From Thermoplasma sp. (GTDB lineage Archaea; Thermoplasmatota; Thermoplasmata; Thermoplasmatales; Thermoplasmataceae), in assembly GCF_023256435.1 (NCBI RefSeq), contig NZ_JAGDXM010000030.1, positions 1 through 62,292 of the forward strand: a stretch of DNA of 62,292 bases. Direction: 5' to 3'. Shown piece after piece: positions 1-8,767 of the stretch (position 1 is its first letter; each line of letters begins with the position of its first letter). The notes below the pieces were generated by a model. That model was not told the origin of the DNA, searched no databases, and saw nothing but the letters and a program-made list of their open reading frames with translations. The translations under genes and the position numbers were made by a program.

Positions 1-499
1 TCGTTCAATTGCTTCAGCTTGTTTATATACTCCTGAGTAAAAGGATAACCTTCAACCTTTACGTTGTACATGAGAAGTATTGCGTGTATGTTGTTCTTCA
101 TCTTTGTCCTCATCCTCACAAGCTCAGCTCTATATCTGACTAGCTCCCTTAGCTGCATCAATTCGTTAGATGGTATATAGCATTCAGCTATATATCCTCC
201 TCTCAGCAGATTAGCTAAAGTTAATGCATCAATTTTATCTGTCTTCACCTTAGCGGAAGCTATAGCTTTTGTCTTTAACGGGTTAGATAAAACTACATGA
301 TGCCTTTCCGATAATATCCTGTACGCCCAGTACCATGTTGATGAGCTTTCTATAACGATGTCCGAATTTGCTGGAAGGGATTCTGAGAAATTCATCAGCT
401 CATCTGGATCAGCGGGAAGCCTACTTTTATTACGTGTCCCTCATCATCCATTACAGCTATATTCATGGTTGATTTATGCAAATCAACACCTGCAATCAT
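1..499 (-). pseudogene. IS110-family transposase, N-terminal part, frameshifted and cut by the window edge
   Basis: Reading leftwards from an ATG at 499, the product starts MIAGVDLHKSTMNIAVMDDE, which is the DEDD RuvC-like start of IS110/IS1111 recombinases. That frame ends at a TGA at 397-395. The family continues in the -1 frame (RLPADPDELMNFSESLP, then ESSSTWYWAY, SNPLKTKAIASAKVKTDKID and LRELVRYRAELVRMRTKMKN) down to position 1. The frame change falls at an AAAA run near 433-436. It could be a one-base deletion, or -1 slippage of tRNA-Lys on A-AAA. The catalytic serine domain would lie left of the window. The atpI reading frame begins within about 50 bp upstream of the start codon, so this end of the element is very short. 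Confidence 0.85.
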
Positions 500-583
500 G
501 TGAATACTGTCAGCTGACTTTTTAGTACGCTTGATGGCGCTCACATACCGGAGCTGAAGGGTAAGCCTGATGAAGTCATCAGC

Positions 584-1885
584 ATGCTTCAGGATGAGAA
601 GAAGAAGCTGGATCAGGCAAGACAGGAGATTCAGAAGCATCTGCAAGATATATCTGACAAGTATTATGAGAGGATAGTACAGATCAGGGAAGCTCTGGAG
701 ATCGAGGCCAGGAAGATAGAAGTTGAGGATAAGCTCAAGGGTACGGAATACACCTTCGCAATCGAGGGTTGGGTGCCGGCTGATTCATTCGATATGGTAA
801 ATGCAACGATCAACAGGGTAACAGGCAACAGCTGTATAATATCAAAGGTGGATACTGATGAAATCCCACCAACGCTCCTCAGAAATCCGAGGAGGATATC
901 GCTGTTTGAATTCTTCATAAAATTTTATTCCCTTCCAGAAGGCACGGAGTATGATCCAACGCTGATATTTGCCCTTGTCTTCCCCGTATTCTTTGGACTC
1001 ATGGTTGGAGACTGGGGCTATGGCCTAGCTATATTGCTACTCTCTCTCTTCATAATACACCGTGTTGATCATCCGCCGGCCAGGAGTCATATACCAAAAG
1101 TCCTGAGCAGATTCATACTGATGATAATGTCTCCGCAGTCCCTCAAGATATTGGCCAAGGCGCTTATACCTTCATCTATAGTCGCCATAATAGCGGGTGT
1201 GCTCTTCAATCAGTTCTTCGGTTTCGCCATACTTCCGTTCACCGTATTCCATGTGTACAGCGTGCTTCCTAAATTGATGTTAATAGCAGGCTACATAGGC
1301 CTTGGAATGGTGGCGTTCGGATTCATACTCGGATTCATAGAGGATCTGTGGATGCATGATGTTAAGGGTGCTATGGATCGCCTAGGTTGGCTGTTCTTTG
1401 CCGTCGGCATTGCAACAATAGGCCTGAACCTGATACATCATGATCTAACGTTCAGCGTCAGCACAGGGATAACAAATCTGGCTGCTGTTGCACTCATCGT
1501 AGTCGGAATACCGCTCATAGCAATAAAGGAAAAATCACAGGGATTCATAGAAATGCCGTCAATAATAAGCCATATACTCTCATATCTCAGGCTTGTTGGT
1601 ATACTCATAGCAAGCGTCGTTATAGCGGAGATAATCGATCTTGTCTTTATCAGGAGTCTGGTATCGCATTCCATCGCACTGGCAATACTTGGCATAATAA
1701 TACTCATATTTGGACAGACGTTCAACCTTGTTCTTGCTGTGTTTGAGCCTGGAATCCAGGGTGCAAGGTTGATATACGTTGAGTTCTTCTCAAAGTTCTA
1801 TCATGGCAATGGAAGGCTGTTCAGGCCGTTCAGAAGCCAGAGGAAATACACAGAAAATGGAATAGAATTGGAAAATGGTAGATAA
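584..1885 (+). CDS. atpI: A/V-type ATP synthase subunit I, C-terminal part (5' end lost at an IS110 junction)
   Basis: This is the membrane a-subunit of the archaeal H+-ATPase, which forms the proton half-channels against the c-ring. The family hallmarks are present: [20 protein letters not shown], about seven hydrophobic segments, the helix [14 protein letters not shown] carrying the conserved channel arginine, and the C-terminal [11 protein letters not shown] with GRLFRPF. Only 433 residues follow the first ATG, against about 640 or more in full-length relatives. Roughly 200 residues of the cytoplasmic N-terminal domain are missing. The frame is open from 518 and still reads family-like residues ([14 protein letters not shown]) before the ATG, so 584 is probably not a native start. 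The gene appears split by the IS110 element, and its first part would lie beyond the left edge. Confidence 0.85.
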   Translation: MLQDEKKKLDQARQEIQKHLQDISDKYYERIVQIREALEIEARKIEVEDKLKGTEYTFAIEGWVPADSFDMVNATINRVTGNSCIISKVDTDEIPPTLLRNPRRISLFEFFIKFYSLPEGTEYDPTLIFALVFPVFFGLMVGDWGYGLAILLLSLFIIHRVDHPPARSHIPKVLSRFILMIMSPQSLKILAKALIPSSIVAIIAGVLFNQFFGFAILPFTVFHVYSVLPKLMLIAGYIGLGMVAFGFILGFIEDLWMHDVKGAMDRLGWLFFAVGIATIGLNLIHHDLTFSVSTGITNLAAVALIVVGIPLIAIKEKSQGFIEMPSIISHILSYLRLVGILIASVVIAEIIDLVFIRSLVSHSIALAILGIIILIFGQTFNLVLAVFEPGIQGARLIYVEFFSKFYHGNGRLFRPFRSQRKYTENGIELENGR

Positions 1886-1955
1886 ACGTTTAAGCATGTA
1901 AGCGATATAAAGACGATGATACCTTCTTTTTCCCCATATGAAGGTGGTATGTGAT

Positions 1956-2567
1956 ATGAATATAGGAGTCATAGGTTTTCAGGGAGATGTTCAGGAACAC
2001 TTGAACATGCTGAAGAAGATTTCAAGAAAGAATAGGGAAGTCAAAACGGTTGATGTACGGAGAATCGCGGATCTCCAGAAAGTAGATGCTCTGATCATAC
2101 CTGGCGGGGAGAGCACCACTATATACAAACTGATAACGGAATATGGCTTATATGACGCAATAAAGCAGAGGGCCAGTGATGGTATGCCTGTGATGGCGAC
2201 ATGTGCAGGACTCATAATAATATCCAAGGAAACAAATGACGAGAGGGTCAAGGGGATGGGCCTCATAGATGTAACGGTAAAGAGAAATGCCTACGGGAGG
2301 CAGGTCATGTCGTTCGAAACGGATGTGGACATAAAAGGAATAGGAAGATTTCCAGCCGTTTTCATAAGGGCTCCGGTCATAGAGGATCCTGGAAGATCTG
2401 AGGTCATGGCAGCGCTCGATGGAACTCCAGTGATGGTCAGGCAGGGAAACATACTGGCCATGACGTTCCATCCTGAACTCACGGGCGATGCGAGGATACA
2501 TGAATACTTCATATCCATGGCATGGGGGAGAGGGGGGTATATTTCCACTGCAGATGTGAAAAGGTGA
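1956..2567 (+). CDS. pdxT: Pyridoxal 5'-phosphate synthase glutaminase subunit PdxT
   Basis: This class I glutaminase releases ammonia from glutamine for PdxS, which builds PLP. The 203-residue product shows the oxyanion motif PGGEST near residue 49, the nucleophile in ATCAGL (Cys83), and the His-Glu pair in TFHPEL near the C-terminus. I chose the ATG at 1956 (MNIGVIGFQGD), because it begins exactly at the family's N-terminus and has GGTGGT about 8 nt upstream. An in-frame ATG at 1938 is less likely. The gene ends 4 nt before gcvT, so the two are probably cotranscribed. No pdxS is in this window. Confidence 0.95.
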   Translation: MNIGVIGFQGDVQEHLNMLKKISRKNREVKTVDVRRIADLQKVDALIIPGGESTTIYKLITEYGLYDAIKQRASDGMPVMATCAGLIIISKETNDERVKGMGLIDVTVKRNAYGRQVMSFETDVDIKGIGRFPAVFIRAPVIEDPGRSEVMAALDGTPVMVRQGNILAMTFHPELTGDARIHEYFISMAWGRGGYISTADVKR

Positions 2568-2571
2568 TGGT

Positions 2572-3651
2572 ATGAGGACAGTACTTTATAATGAACATGC
2601 AAGGCTCAACGCAAAGTTTACGGAGTTCAACGGATGGGATATGCCTCTCTATTATAGAAGTATAATAGATGAGCATATGGCCGTCAGGAAACATGTTGGC
2701 ATATTTGATGTATCGCATATGGGCGACATTACCGTGATCGGAAAGGATGCTTCAAGATTCCTTGATCACATGTTTCCGACACAGGTGAGCAGGCTGCAGA
2801 ATGGAGAATGTGTCTATACTGCTTTTCTCAATGATGATGGATTGATGATCGATGATACTATAGTTTACAGAATGGGTCAGGATTCATTCTTCTTTGTGCC
2901 AAACGCAGGAACAACGGATAAAATATACAGATGGGTGATGGATCATTCAAAGGGATATGATGTTAAGATAAACAACGTGTCAAATAAGATATCTAGCATA
3001 GCCCTGCAGGGACCGCAGTCAGATGACGTTCTTGCCGAGATTGGATACTCATATCCAGGCTATTTCAAATTCCAGTACGCAGATGGAAAATATGAGAATG
3101 CCATAACAGGTAAGGATCAGATTATTATATCAGGAACAGGTTACACTGGAGAGAAAGGCGTAGAATTTATAATACCGAATGAATACGCTGTAGATCTGTG
3201 GAAAATGCTCATGGCATCCATAAGCAAGAGAGGTGGTCTTCCTGCTGGCTTAGGGGCCAGGGATACTCTGCGTATGGAGAAGGGTATGCTCCTCTCAGGG
3301 CATGATTTCAATGAAGACAGAGATCCATACGAAGCTTCCATATCATTCATAGTGAACAACGAGAACGACTTCATAGGCAAGAGTGCTCTTGAGAAGAGAA
3401 AAGGCACAGATCATGAGATATTCAGGGGATTCATACTTTCAGATGGGATACCCAGACCCGGGAACCCAATCAAGATTGATGGAAAGAAGATCGGGATCGT
3501 GACCAGTGGAACGATATCACCTGTTCTGAATAAGGGGATTGCACTTGGATATATAGAAAAGGCTTATTCAAAGGAGAATACACAGGTCATGATAGAGATC
3601 CGTTCCGCCGATCATACTGCCACCGTAACCAGACCCAGGATAGTGAAATGA
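2572..3651 (+). CDS. gcvT: Aminomethyltransferase (glycine cleavage system T protein)
   Basis: T protein takes the methylamine group from lipoylated H protein, transfers the one-carbon unit to a folate-type carrier and releases ammonia. The 359-residue product has the family start (LNAKFTEFNGWDMPLYY), the segment GIFDVSHMGD, LQGPQSDDVL, SGTGYTGEKGVEF, and LGARDTLRMEKGMLLSGHD, which are the usual folate-binding and core GcvT motifs, plus a C-terminal barrel domain (TSGTISPVLNKGIALGYI). A GGTGATGG ribosome site lies just before the ATG, 4 nt after the pdxT stop. The other cleavage-system genes are not in the window. Confidence 0.95.
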   Translation: MRTVLYNEHARLNAKFTEFNGWDMPLYYRSIIDEHMAVRKHVGIFDVSHMGDITVIGKDASRFLDHMFPTQVSRLQNGECVYTAFLNDDGLMIDDTIVYRMGQDSFFFVPNAGTTDKIYRWVMDHSKGYDVKINNVSNKISSIALQGPQSDDVLAEIGYSYPGYFKFQYADGKYENAITGKDQIIISGTGYTGEKGVEFIIPNEYAVDLWKMLMASISKRGGLPAGLGARDTLRMEKGMLLSGHDFNEDRDPYEASISFIVNNENDFIGKSALEKRKGTDHEIFRGFILSDGIPRPGNPIKIDGKKIGIVTSGTISPVLNKGIALGYIEKAYSKENTQVMIEIRSADHTATVTRPRIVK

Positions 3652-3711
3652 GGTTGCAGTGGAAATACACCCCTCCCTCTCTATTTAATTGTTTTATTAA
3701 ATATAAATAAT

Positions 3712-4650
3712 TTATAAAATCTGTCTCTTTATCTCCTCTATGGCCACCTTAACAGCCTCATCGCTGCTGTATCTGTTTTTCCATCCAGTCTCCTTCAGCT
3801 TCTTCACATCCATCCTTGTGTACTTGACGTCCCCGGGCCATCCTCTTCCCATATAGCCTCCGCGGTGCACTATCTTGGTATTCTTCAGTCCCATAGCCTC
3901 TATAACATACCTGGCAATGGTATCTACGTTTGTAACATCATCGTTACCAAGGTTGAAAACATCGGTTCCCTTCACCTTTTCATAAACGTAGAACATGCTG
4001 TTTATGCAGTCCGTCACATGCATGTAAGATTTAGCCTGCGTCCCATCGCCAAGAACCTCAAGTTCGCTGCTGTTCTTCTTGAGCTTGTTTATGAAGTCAA
4101 ATATAACGCCGTGCGTTGAGTTCTTGCCAACTATGTTTGCGAATCTTAATATCTTCGCATCGATGCCGTAATAGTGCGAATATGATGATATGAAAGCCTC
4201 TGCGGATAGTTTGGAAGCGCCATAGGATGATATCGGAAGCAGAGGACCATAGTTTTCTGGCGTAGGTATTATCTTTGCCTCGCCATATATCGTTGAACTT
4301 GAAGCAAAGAGTATGTCTTTTATGTCGTTCTTCCTCATCATCTCAAGCACATTTACCGTTCCGATAACGTTTGAACGAAGATCAATAGTGGGATCCTGGG
4401 ATCCGTTTCTCACATCAGAGTCCGCCGCAAGATGCACCACTGCGTCATATTCTCCGGGTGTTACGGACTCTGTTATATCCTCCTTTATGAAATTGAAATT
4501 CTTTCTTCCCATGAACGGCCTTATGTATCTATCATCCGTTATGCTCAGGTTGTCTATCACCGTCACATCATTCTCTTCCAGCAACATCTCAACCATATTC
4601 GAACCGATAAAACCGGCACCACCCGTAATCATTACATGTTTTCCCTTCAT
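3712..4650 (-). CDS. NAD-dependent nucleoside-diphosphate-sugar epimerase (UDP-glucose 4-epimerase-like)
   Basis: This is an extended short-chain dehydrogenase of 312 residues. It has the NAD-binding GGAGFIGSN at the N-terminus, the acidic residue of VIDNLS that fixes NAD specificity, HLAADSDV, the catalytic serine region ASSSTIYGE and the Tyr-Lys pair in YGASK. It probably epimerises a UDP-sugar for the surface glycans and glycolipids of this wall-less cell, but the exact sugar cannot be read from the sequence. An ATTATAAAG box about 20 nt upstream of the ATG suggests a leaderless transcript. It converges on gcvT. Confidence 0.9.
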   Translation of the reverse strand: MKGKHVMITGGAGFIGSNMVEMLLEENDVTVIDNLSITDDRYIRPFMGRKNFNFIKEDITESVTPGEYDAVVHLAADSDVRNGSQDPTIDLRSNVIGTVNVLEMMRKNDIKDILFASSSTIYGEAKIIPTPENYGPLLPISSYGASKLSAEAFISSYSHYYGIDAKILRFANIVGKNSTHGVIFDFINKLKKNSSELEVLGDGTQAKSYMHVTDCINSMFYVYEKVKGTDVFNLGNDDVTNVDTIARYVIEAMGLKNTKIVHRGGYMGRGWPGDVKYTRMDVKKLKETGWKNRYSSDEAVKVAIEEIKRQIL

Positions 4651-4875
4651 CTTAAGGTAATCTGCTTTATAATAATAGTTATTCGCACTCTCTTACCATC
4701 ACAATATGATATGTTCTCCAACCAATATTTGAAGATTACCACGTGCAGATGTAATTTATCGTTCAGGATCACTGTAAATGAATGATGAAAAATATCTATG
4801 AACGGATTAATAAGAAACTACGGATTTTCAAGTAGATGCGCAAATAATTTTTACGGCAACGCCATGCTTATCCTC

Positions 4876-5073
4876 ATGTCGCAGAAGCTCCACTGCATAA
4901 TATGCGGATCAACAATATACTCAGGATTATACTGCTCAGACTGCCTCTCAGAAATTCAGAGGGCGCGCACAATGGACGATGAATCATTTGAAGATTGGCT
5001 TTCCCGTACAAGGGAATCCGGAAGCATCAAGGTAAAGGAAACGGAATGCATACCTTTGGATAATTTCATGTAA
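4876..5073 (+). CDS. Small zinc-ribbon protein
   Basis: A 65-residue protein starting MSQKLHCIICGSTIYSGLYC. It carries Cys7-X2-Cys10 and Cys20-X2-Cys23, an arrangement that can hold one zinc ion, followed by an acidic tail. I prefer the ATG at 4876 because an AT-rich CAAATAATTTTTA box lies about 26 nt upstream, which fits a leaderless start. In-frame ATGs at 4864 and 4798 would give longer products. The function is unknown. It lies 76 nt upstream of the superoxide dismutase gene, which has its own promoter. Confidence 0.6.
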   Translation: MSQKLHCIICGSTIYSGLYCSDCLSEIQRARTMDDESFEDWLSRTRESGSIKVKETECIPLDNFM

Positions 5074-5078
5074 ATCAT

Positions 5079-5119
5079 AATTATTATCAAAAAATAATTA
5101 GATTTAAAAAAATTTTTAA
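5079..5119 (+). promoter_or_regulatory. sod promoter with an upstream inverted repeat
   Basis: AATTATT at 5079-5085 and AATAATT at 5093-5099 form a perfect 7-bp inverted repeat with a 7-nt spacer, just upstream of the AT-rich box TTTAAAAAAATTTTTAAAC (about 5104-5119). The box sits about 30-45 nt before the sod ATG, which is preceded by GGTGA. The repeat could be an operator or the end of the preceding transcript. Confidence 0.5.
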
Positions 5120-5149
5120 ACGAAGAATACATAGAGTAGTGGTGAAAAA

Positions 5150-5767
5150 ATGGCAGAAACATGGGAGATAAAGGAAAAACTGAAACCAAGAGGACTGGAA
5201 GGTATATCAGACGTTCAGATAGACAACCACTTTGATGTGCATTATAAGGGATACGTTAACAAGCTGAATGAGATATGGAGCAGACTGCCTGATGTGGACA
5301 GGAGCAAGGCAAATCAGAACTACAGTGAGTTCAGGGCGCTCAAGCTTGAGGAGACATTCAACTACGGCGGTTCACTTCTTCACGAACTATATTTCGAGGG
5401 CCTCACACCAAAACACTCCGAGGTACCAAAGGAGTTCAAGGATGCAGTTGCAAAGGACTTTGGATCCTATGAGAAATGGGTTGAGGACTTCAAGGCAACC
5501 GGAACAGCGTTCAGGGGATGGGCAATCCTAGTATTCGATCTGAACTATGGAAAGCTGAGGAACATAGGATCAGATGCGCACAACGTTGGACTCATATGGA
5601 ACTCCATAGCCATACTCACCATGGATGTGTACGAACATGCCTACTATGTGGACTATGGAGCAAAGAGGGCACCATATCTTGACGCATTCCTCAAGAATGT
5701 CAACTGGCCTGTGGTGCTTGACAGGTTGAACAGGGCAAAGAAGGCGTACGAGGCTTTTAAATCCTAA
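5150..5767 (+). CDS. sod: Fe/Mn superoxide dismutase
   Basis: Dismutates superoxide to oxygen and hydrogen peroxide in the cytoplasm, protecting an aerobic thermoacidophile. The 205 residues show the ligand set of the Fe/Mn family: His27 in NHFDVHYKGYV, His78 in GGSLLHELYF, and Asp159 and His163 in TMDVYEHAYYVDYG. WNSIAIL and the length are typical. It starts after GGTGAAAAA and is followed after 5 nt by the 8-oxoguanine glycosylase gene, making a small oxidative-damage operon. Metal preference (Fe or Mn) cannot be decided from sequence alone. Confidence 0.97.
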   Translation: MAETWEIKEKLKPRGLEGISDVQIDNHFDVHYKGYVNKLNEIWSRLPDVDRSKANQNYSEFRALKLEETFNYGGSLLHELYFEGLTPKHSEVPKEFKDAVAKDFGSYEKWVEDFKATGTAFRGWAILVFDLNYGKLRNIGSDAHNVGLIWNSIAILTMDVYEHAYYVDYGAKRAPYLDAFLKNVNWPVVLDRLNRAKKAYEAFKS

Positions 5768-5772
5768 TTTTT

Positions 5773-6387
5773 ATGGATACCATTATATCCGTACCTTTTT
5801 TAGATGATGATAACGTAAGATCGCTTATATACAGTAAGGCTGAAGAATTTAGATCCATAGGCAGATCCTCCAAGGAGACACTCTTTAAAGAACTTGTTTT
5901 CTGCATACTCGCTGCAAACACATCTGCATCCATGAGCCTGAGAATGCAGGAGGCGATTGGAGATGGTTTCCTTTACATGTCAAGGGATGAACTTAGGAAC
6001 GCTCTGAAGACAAATAAGTACAGATTCTATAATGTGAGATCGGATTTCATAGTGAGATCGCGATCGATCATAGACGAACTGCCGGAAATCGTAAAGTCGA
6101 GTGATCACGAAGGATCAAGGGATTACCTGGTTGAAAATGTGTATGGCGTCGGATACAAGGAGGCATCCCATTTCCTCAGAAACGTGGGAATTTTTGATTT
6201 TGCCATACTTGACAAGCATATAATGAAATGGATGTCGCAGTACTATCCAGTTAAGAAGAATTCAAGCAGGAAGAACTACCTTTACAATGAGGAAATATTC
6301 AGGGGGTTATCAGCCAGCCTGGGCGTGGAACCAGGCATACTAGATCTCTTCATCTGGTACAGCGAGACCGGAACGGTCATCAAATGA
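5773..6387 (+). CDS. ogg: 8-oxoguanine DNA glycosylase/AP lyase, Ogg2 type
   Basis: Removes 8-oxoguanine from DNA and cleaves the abasic site. The 204-residue product has the helix-hairpin-helix segment NVYGVGYKEASHFLRN with the Schiff-base lysine Lys129 and the catalytic Asp147 in FAILDKHIMKWM, both as expected for the short archaeal Ogg2 family. It lacks the N-terminal domain of Ogg1, as the family does. Sitting 5 nt after sod, it is likely cotranscribed with it. Its 3' end overlaps the converging transporter gene by 8 nt. Confidence 0.93.
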   Translation: MDTIISVPFLDDDNVRSLIYSKAEEFRSIGRSSKETLFKELVFCILAANTSASMSLRMQEAIGDGFLYMSRDELRNALKTNKYRFYNVRSDFIVRSRSIIDELPEIVKSSDHEGSRDYLVENVYGVGYKEASHFLRNVGIFDFAILDKHIMKWMSQYYPVKKNSSRKNYLYNEEIFRGLSASLGVEPGILDLFIWYSETGTVIK

Positions 6388-7254
6388 CTGTCTTCTCGCC
6401 AAGTTTTCTAAGTGCCCTGATATTACTGTATGATACAATCGATCCTGAAGCAAGTATCATGGATACGGATATGACTGCAAGGATCGTTGGTTTCTGGCCG
6501 AGTATCAGAAAGGCAAATATCACCGCAAAGACCGGATCAAGGTAGCTGAGCACAGACACGGTCTGTATTCCTATCCTTCTCTGAGAATCATACCACAGTA
6601 TGAGTGCAAGGCCGGTTTGAAACACTCCAGCAAATATTATCAGTGCTACGTTGACATATGTTAAATGGAATCTCATGAAGGCCAGGAACGGTGCTGTCAT
6701 AATCAGCACTATAAGCGTCTGGTACATCACAAGATCCGATGATCTCAGGCGATCCACAGCCTTTCTTGAAATTATGGCTATCATTGCATAGCTCAGGCCT
6801 GATATCATGGCAACAGCAAATCCGTAGAGGCTTAAATTTACCGACTGCAGGAACATGAGTGCCGTTGCGGCAAATGAGAATGAGCCTCCGATCATAGCCA
6901 TCCTGTTCGGCCTCTCTCCGGCGATGAAGCTTAGGTATATCGCTATCGCAGGCCCTGAATAGTAGATGACTACGGCCATCGATACGGGCATGATGTCCAC
7001 AGCATAGAAGAACGATATCCAGTTTATTCCAAGGAGAACTCCAGAAACCAGCACAGGCCATCTGAAGAATTCCCGCAGTTTCAATCCCTTCCTGTTTATG
7101 GCATAGAAGAACAGGGCGGACACAAGGACCCTGAAGAAGACGAATACAGGTGAAGGGAAGCCTATGACTATCGATACTATAGGTATGAGTCCCCAGAAAA
7201 CTGTAGATACAAGTATCTCAAAATATCCAACTGTGTCAGAATCGATCCAACCAC
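6380..7254 (-). CDS. EamA/DMT-family transporter, probable 5' frameshift
   Basis: A ten-helix drug/metabolite transporter of the inner membrane. From a GTG at 7123 only about 247 residues remain and the first helix is lost. The same frame stays open back to 7258 and encodes a normal first helix (EILVSTVFWGLIPIVSIVIG), but it has no ATG, GTG or TTG there. The neighbouring frame has a GTG at 7254 and reads VVGSILTQLDI up to an AAAA run (7220-7223, T run on the coding strand). Adding one T would join the two frames. So either one base is missing (sequencing error or true mutation) or an unusual start codon is used. The substrate is unknown. Confidence 0.8.
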
Positions 7255-7287
7255 CTGATTACGCTAATATGTCTTTGTATTAATTAT

Positions 7288-7872
7288 TTATCTTTGGTTT
7301 ATGCCTGCGACATATCTTATCCTGTACCGCATGCCTCCGGTGTATAGATCCGAGTATTCATTCCTGATCAGTTTCAGGCCAGCCATGGTATACATCCTGA
7401 CCATATCTGCCTCGCTGTAAAATTTGGCATAGGCGTAAAAGCCTTTCTTCTCCTGCTGAAGTCTATTCGTATATTCTGTACCAGCCTCGAGAATGACGGA
7501 TATGACCTCTTTGGATATCCTGCCGGCCTCCTTCAGCGATGCGACAGGATCATCAAGAAAGCATATGGTAACGATGAATATGGAAAAGTCGAAATAGCCA
7601 GATATGAATGGAAGGCGATCTGCATAAGCCATGATGGGAAATATGCCCCTGCTGGCTGCCAATGAAAGCATCTTTTCTGATGCATCAACGCCGACAGGTA
7701 TGCCCAACTGGGAAGCAAAACGGCCTGTACCGACGCCTATTTCAACCCCTTTTCCAGAGGGAAGTCTCTCCCTTATGAACTCAAGCTGTTCATGGTATTC
7801 CCTTTCATGCTTATCATACCATGAATCATATTTTGAAACGTTTTCGTCGAAATATCCTATCATCTCGTCCAT
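7288..7872 (-). CDS. SAM-dependent methyltransferase, class I (type 11-like)
   Basis: A 194-residue Rossmann methyltransferase. The SAM loop is EIGVGTGRFASQLG, followed by the acidic GVDASEKML and the motif IV region FDFSIFIVTICFLDDP. No targeting sequence or extra domain shows the substrate. An AT-rich promoter (ATTAATATTATTAAT, 7898-7912) lies about 26 nt upstream of the ATG, fitting leaderless expression. It is 30 nt upstream of the transporter reading frame on the same strand and could share its transcript. Confidence 0.85.
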   Translation of the reverse strand: MDEMIGYFDENVSKYDSWYDKHEREYHEQLEFIRERLPSGKGVEIGVGTGRFASQLGIPVGVDASEKMLSLAASRGIFPIMAYADRLPFISGYFDFSIFIVTICFLDDPVASLKEAGRISKEVISVILEAGTEYTNRLQQEKKGFYAYAKFYSEADMVRMYTMAGLKLIRNEYSDLYTGGMRYRIRYVAGINQR

Positions 7873-8215
7873 AATCTAATAAATAACTCAACTAACTATT
7901 AATATTATTAATCTTCAACGTCATTGACCAAGATGATCCAAGATGTATCTAATTTACACGTATTTTTGAAAAAAGTGCATTTGTACATGAACGATGTATG
8001 GATTGGACTTACGGTCATGGCTATGGGATTCCGTAATCAGAATGATGATGTTTAGAGGAAAAAACAGCCTTCTATGCTATAACATCAATACCTAGGCATG
8101 ACAATGGCTTCAACATGCCATCTGCCTTAGAAGAAGGAAATGAGATTAAGGCATCATGAAGATTGGTCTGTAAGCATACGCAGAAAATTCTTCTTGCGAA
8201 AGCGTTTGTGCCAGT
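7873..8215. other. Gene-free interval
   Basis: About 340 nt hold the methyltransferase promoter at the left and no convincing gene. Only short, stop-broken reading frames are visible. The interval may contain decayed DNA associated with the broken acetyltransferase that follows, but I recognise nothing in it. Confidence 0.5.
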
Positions 8216-8709
8216 ATGAAATTTCACATCAGATCAGCGATATATGACGATCTCAAGAACATTCTGGAAATATACAATCAGAGAATCATAGACAGGATAG
8301 CTACACTGGAGTAGGACACAAAGGACTTGGAATACATGGAAAGATGGATGCAGAAGCACACTGGCAGATATTCGGTTATTGCTGCGGAAGCTGAGGACGG
8401 CATAATAGTTGGATGTGTTTCCATGAACCTATTTTCTGATAGGATGGTCCATGCTGGTACAGCCGACCTCTCAGTGTATATACGTCGTGAATTTCGTGGT
8501 GTGGTATCAGAACCGAACTTTTGAGGCATATAGAGAATACCGCAAGATCTGACGGCTTCCATAAGATTGCACTGACGGCATTTCCATTCAATGAGGCAGG
8601 CCAGGCACTATATCGGAAGATGGGATGCAGGATCGTAGGCATCTTCAGAGATCATGGTAAGATCAACGGTTCATTTTTCGATGTTATGTCCATGGAGAAA
8701 ATTCTTTGA
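8216..8709 (+). pseudogene. GNAT N-acetyltransferase pseudogene (phosphinothricin-acetyltransferase-like)
   Basis: From the ATG at 8216 the frame reads MKFHIRSAIYDDLKNILEIY, then meets a TAG at 8312-8314. The same frame resumes (RYSVIAAEAEDGIIVGCVSM, ADLSVYIRREFRG) until about 8505, where a one-base loss shifts the frame. The family continues in the next frame as GIRTELLRHIENTARSDG, then FNEAGQALYRKMGCRIVGI and FDVMSM. Put together, it is a complete Pat-like GNAT enzyme with the acetyl-CoA loop region just at the frameshift. Two independent disabling changes point to real decay rather than sequencing error. Confidence 0.9.
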
Positions 8710-8767
8710 AAAGCATGAATCCGTTTCAGTTCAATTAAAAAGTGGATGTAACGCTGCGTATTCATGA

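Noticed and set aside
7898-7912. Palindrome ATTAATATTATTAAT before the methyltransferase gene
   Set aside because: It is pure A/T and sits exactly where the TATA box should be, so it is better read as the promoter than as an operator.
8021-8080. Possible C/D-box small RNA around AATGATGATG
   Set aside because: A C-like box is present but no D box (CTGA) or paired second set was found at a fitting distance.
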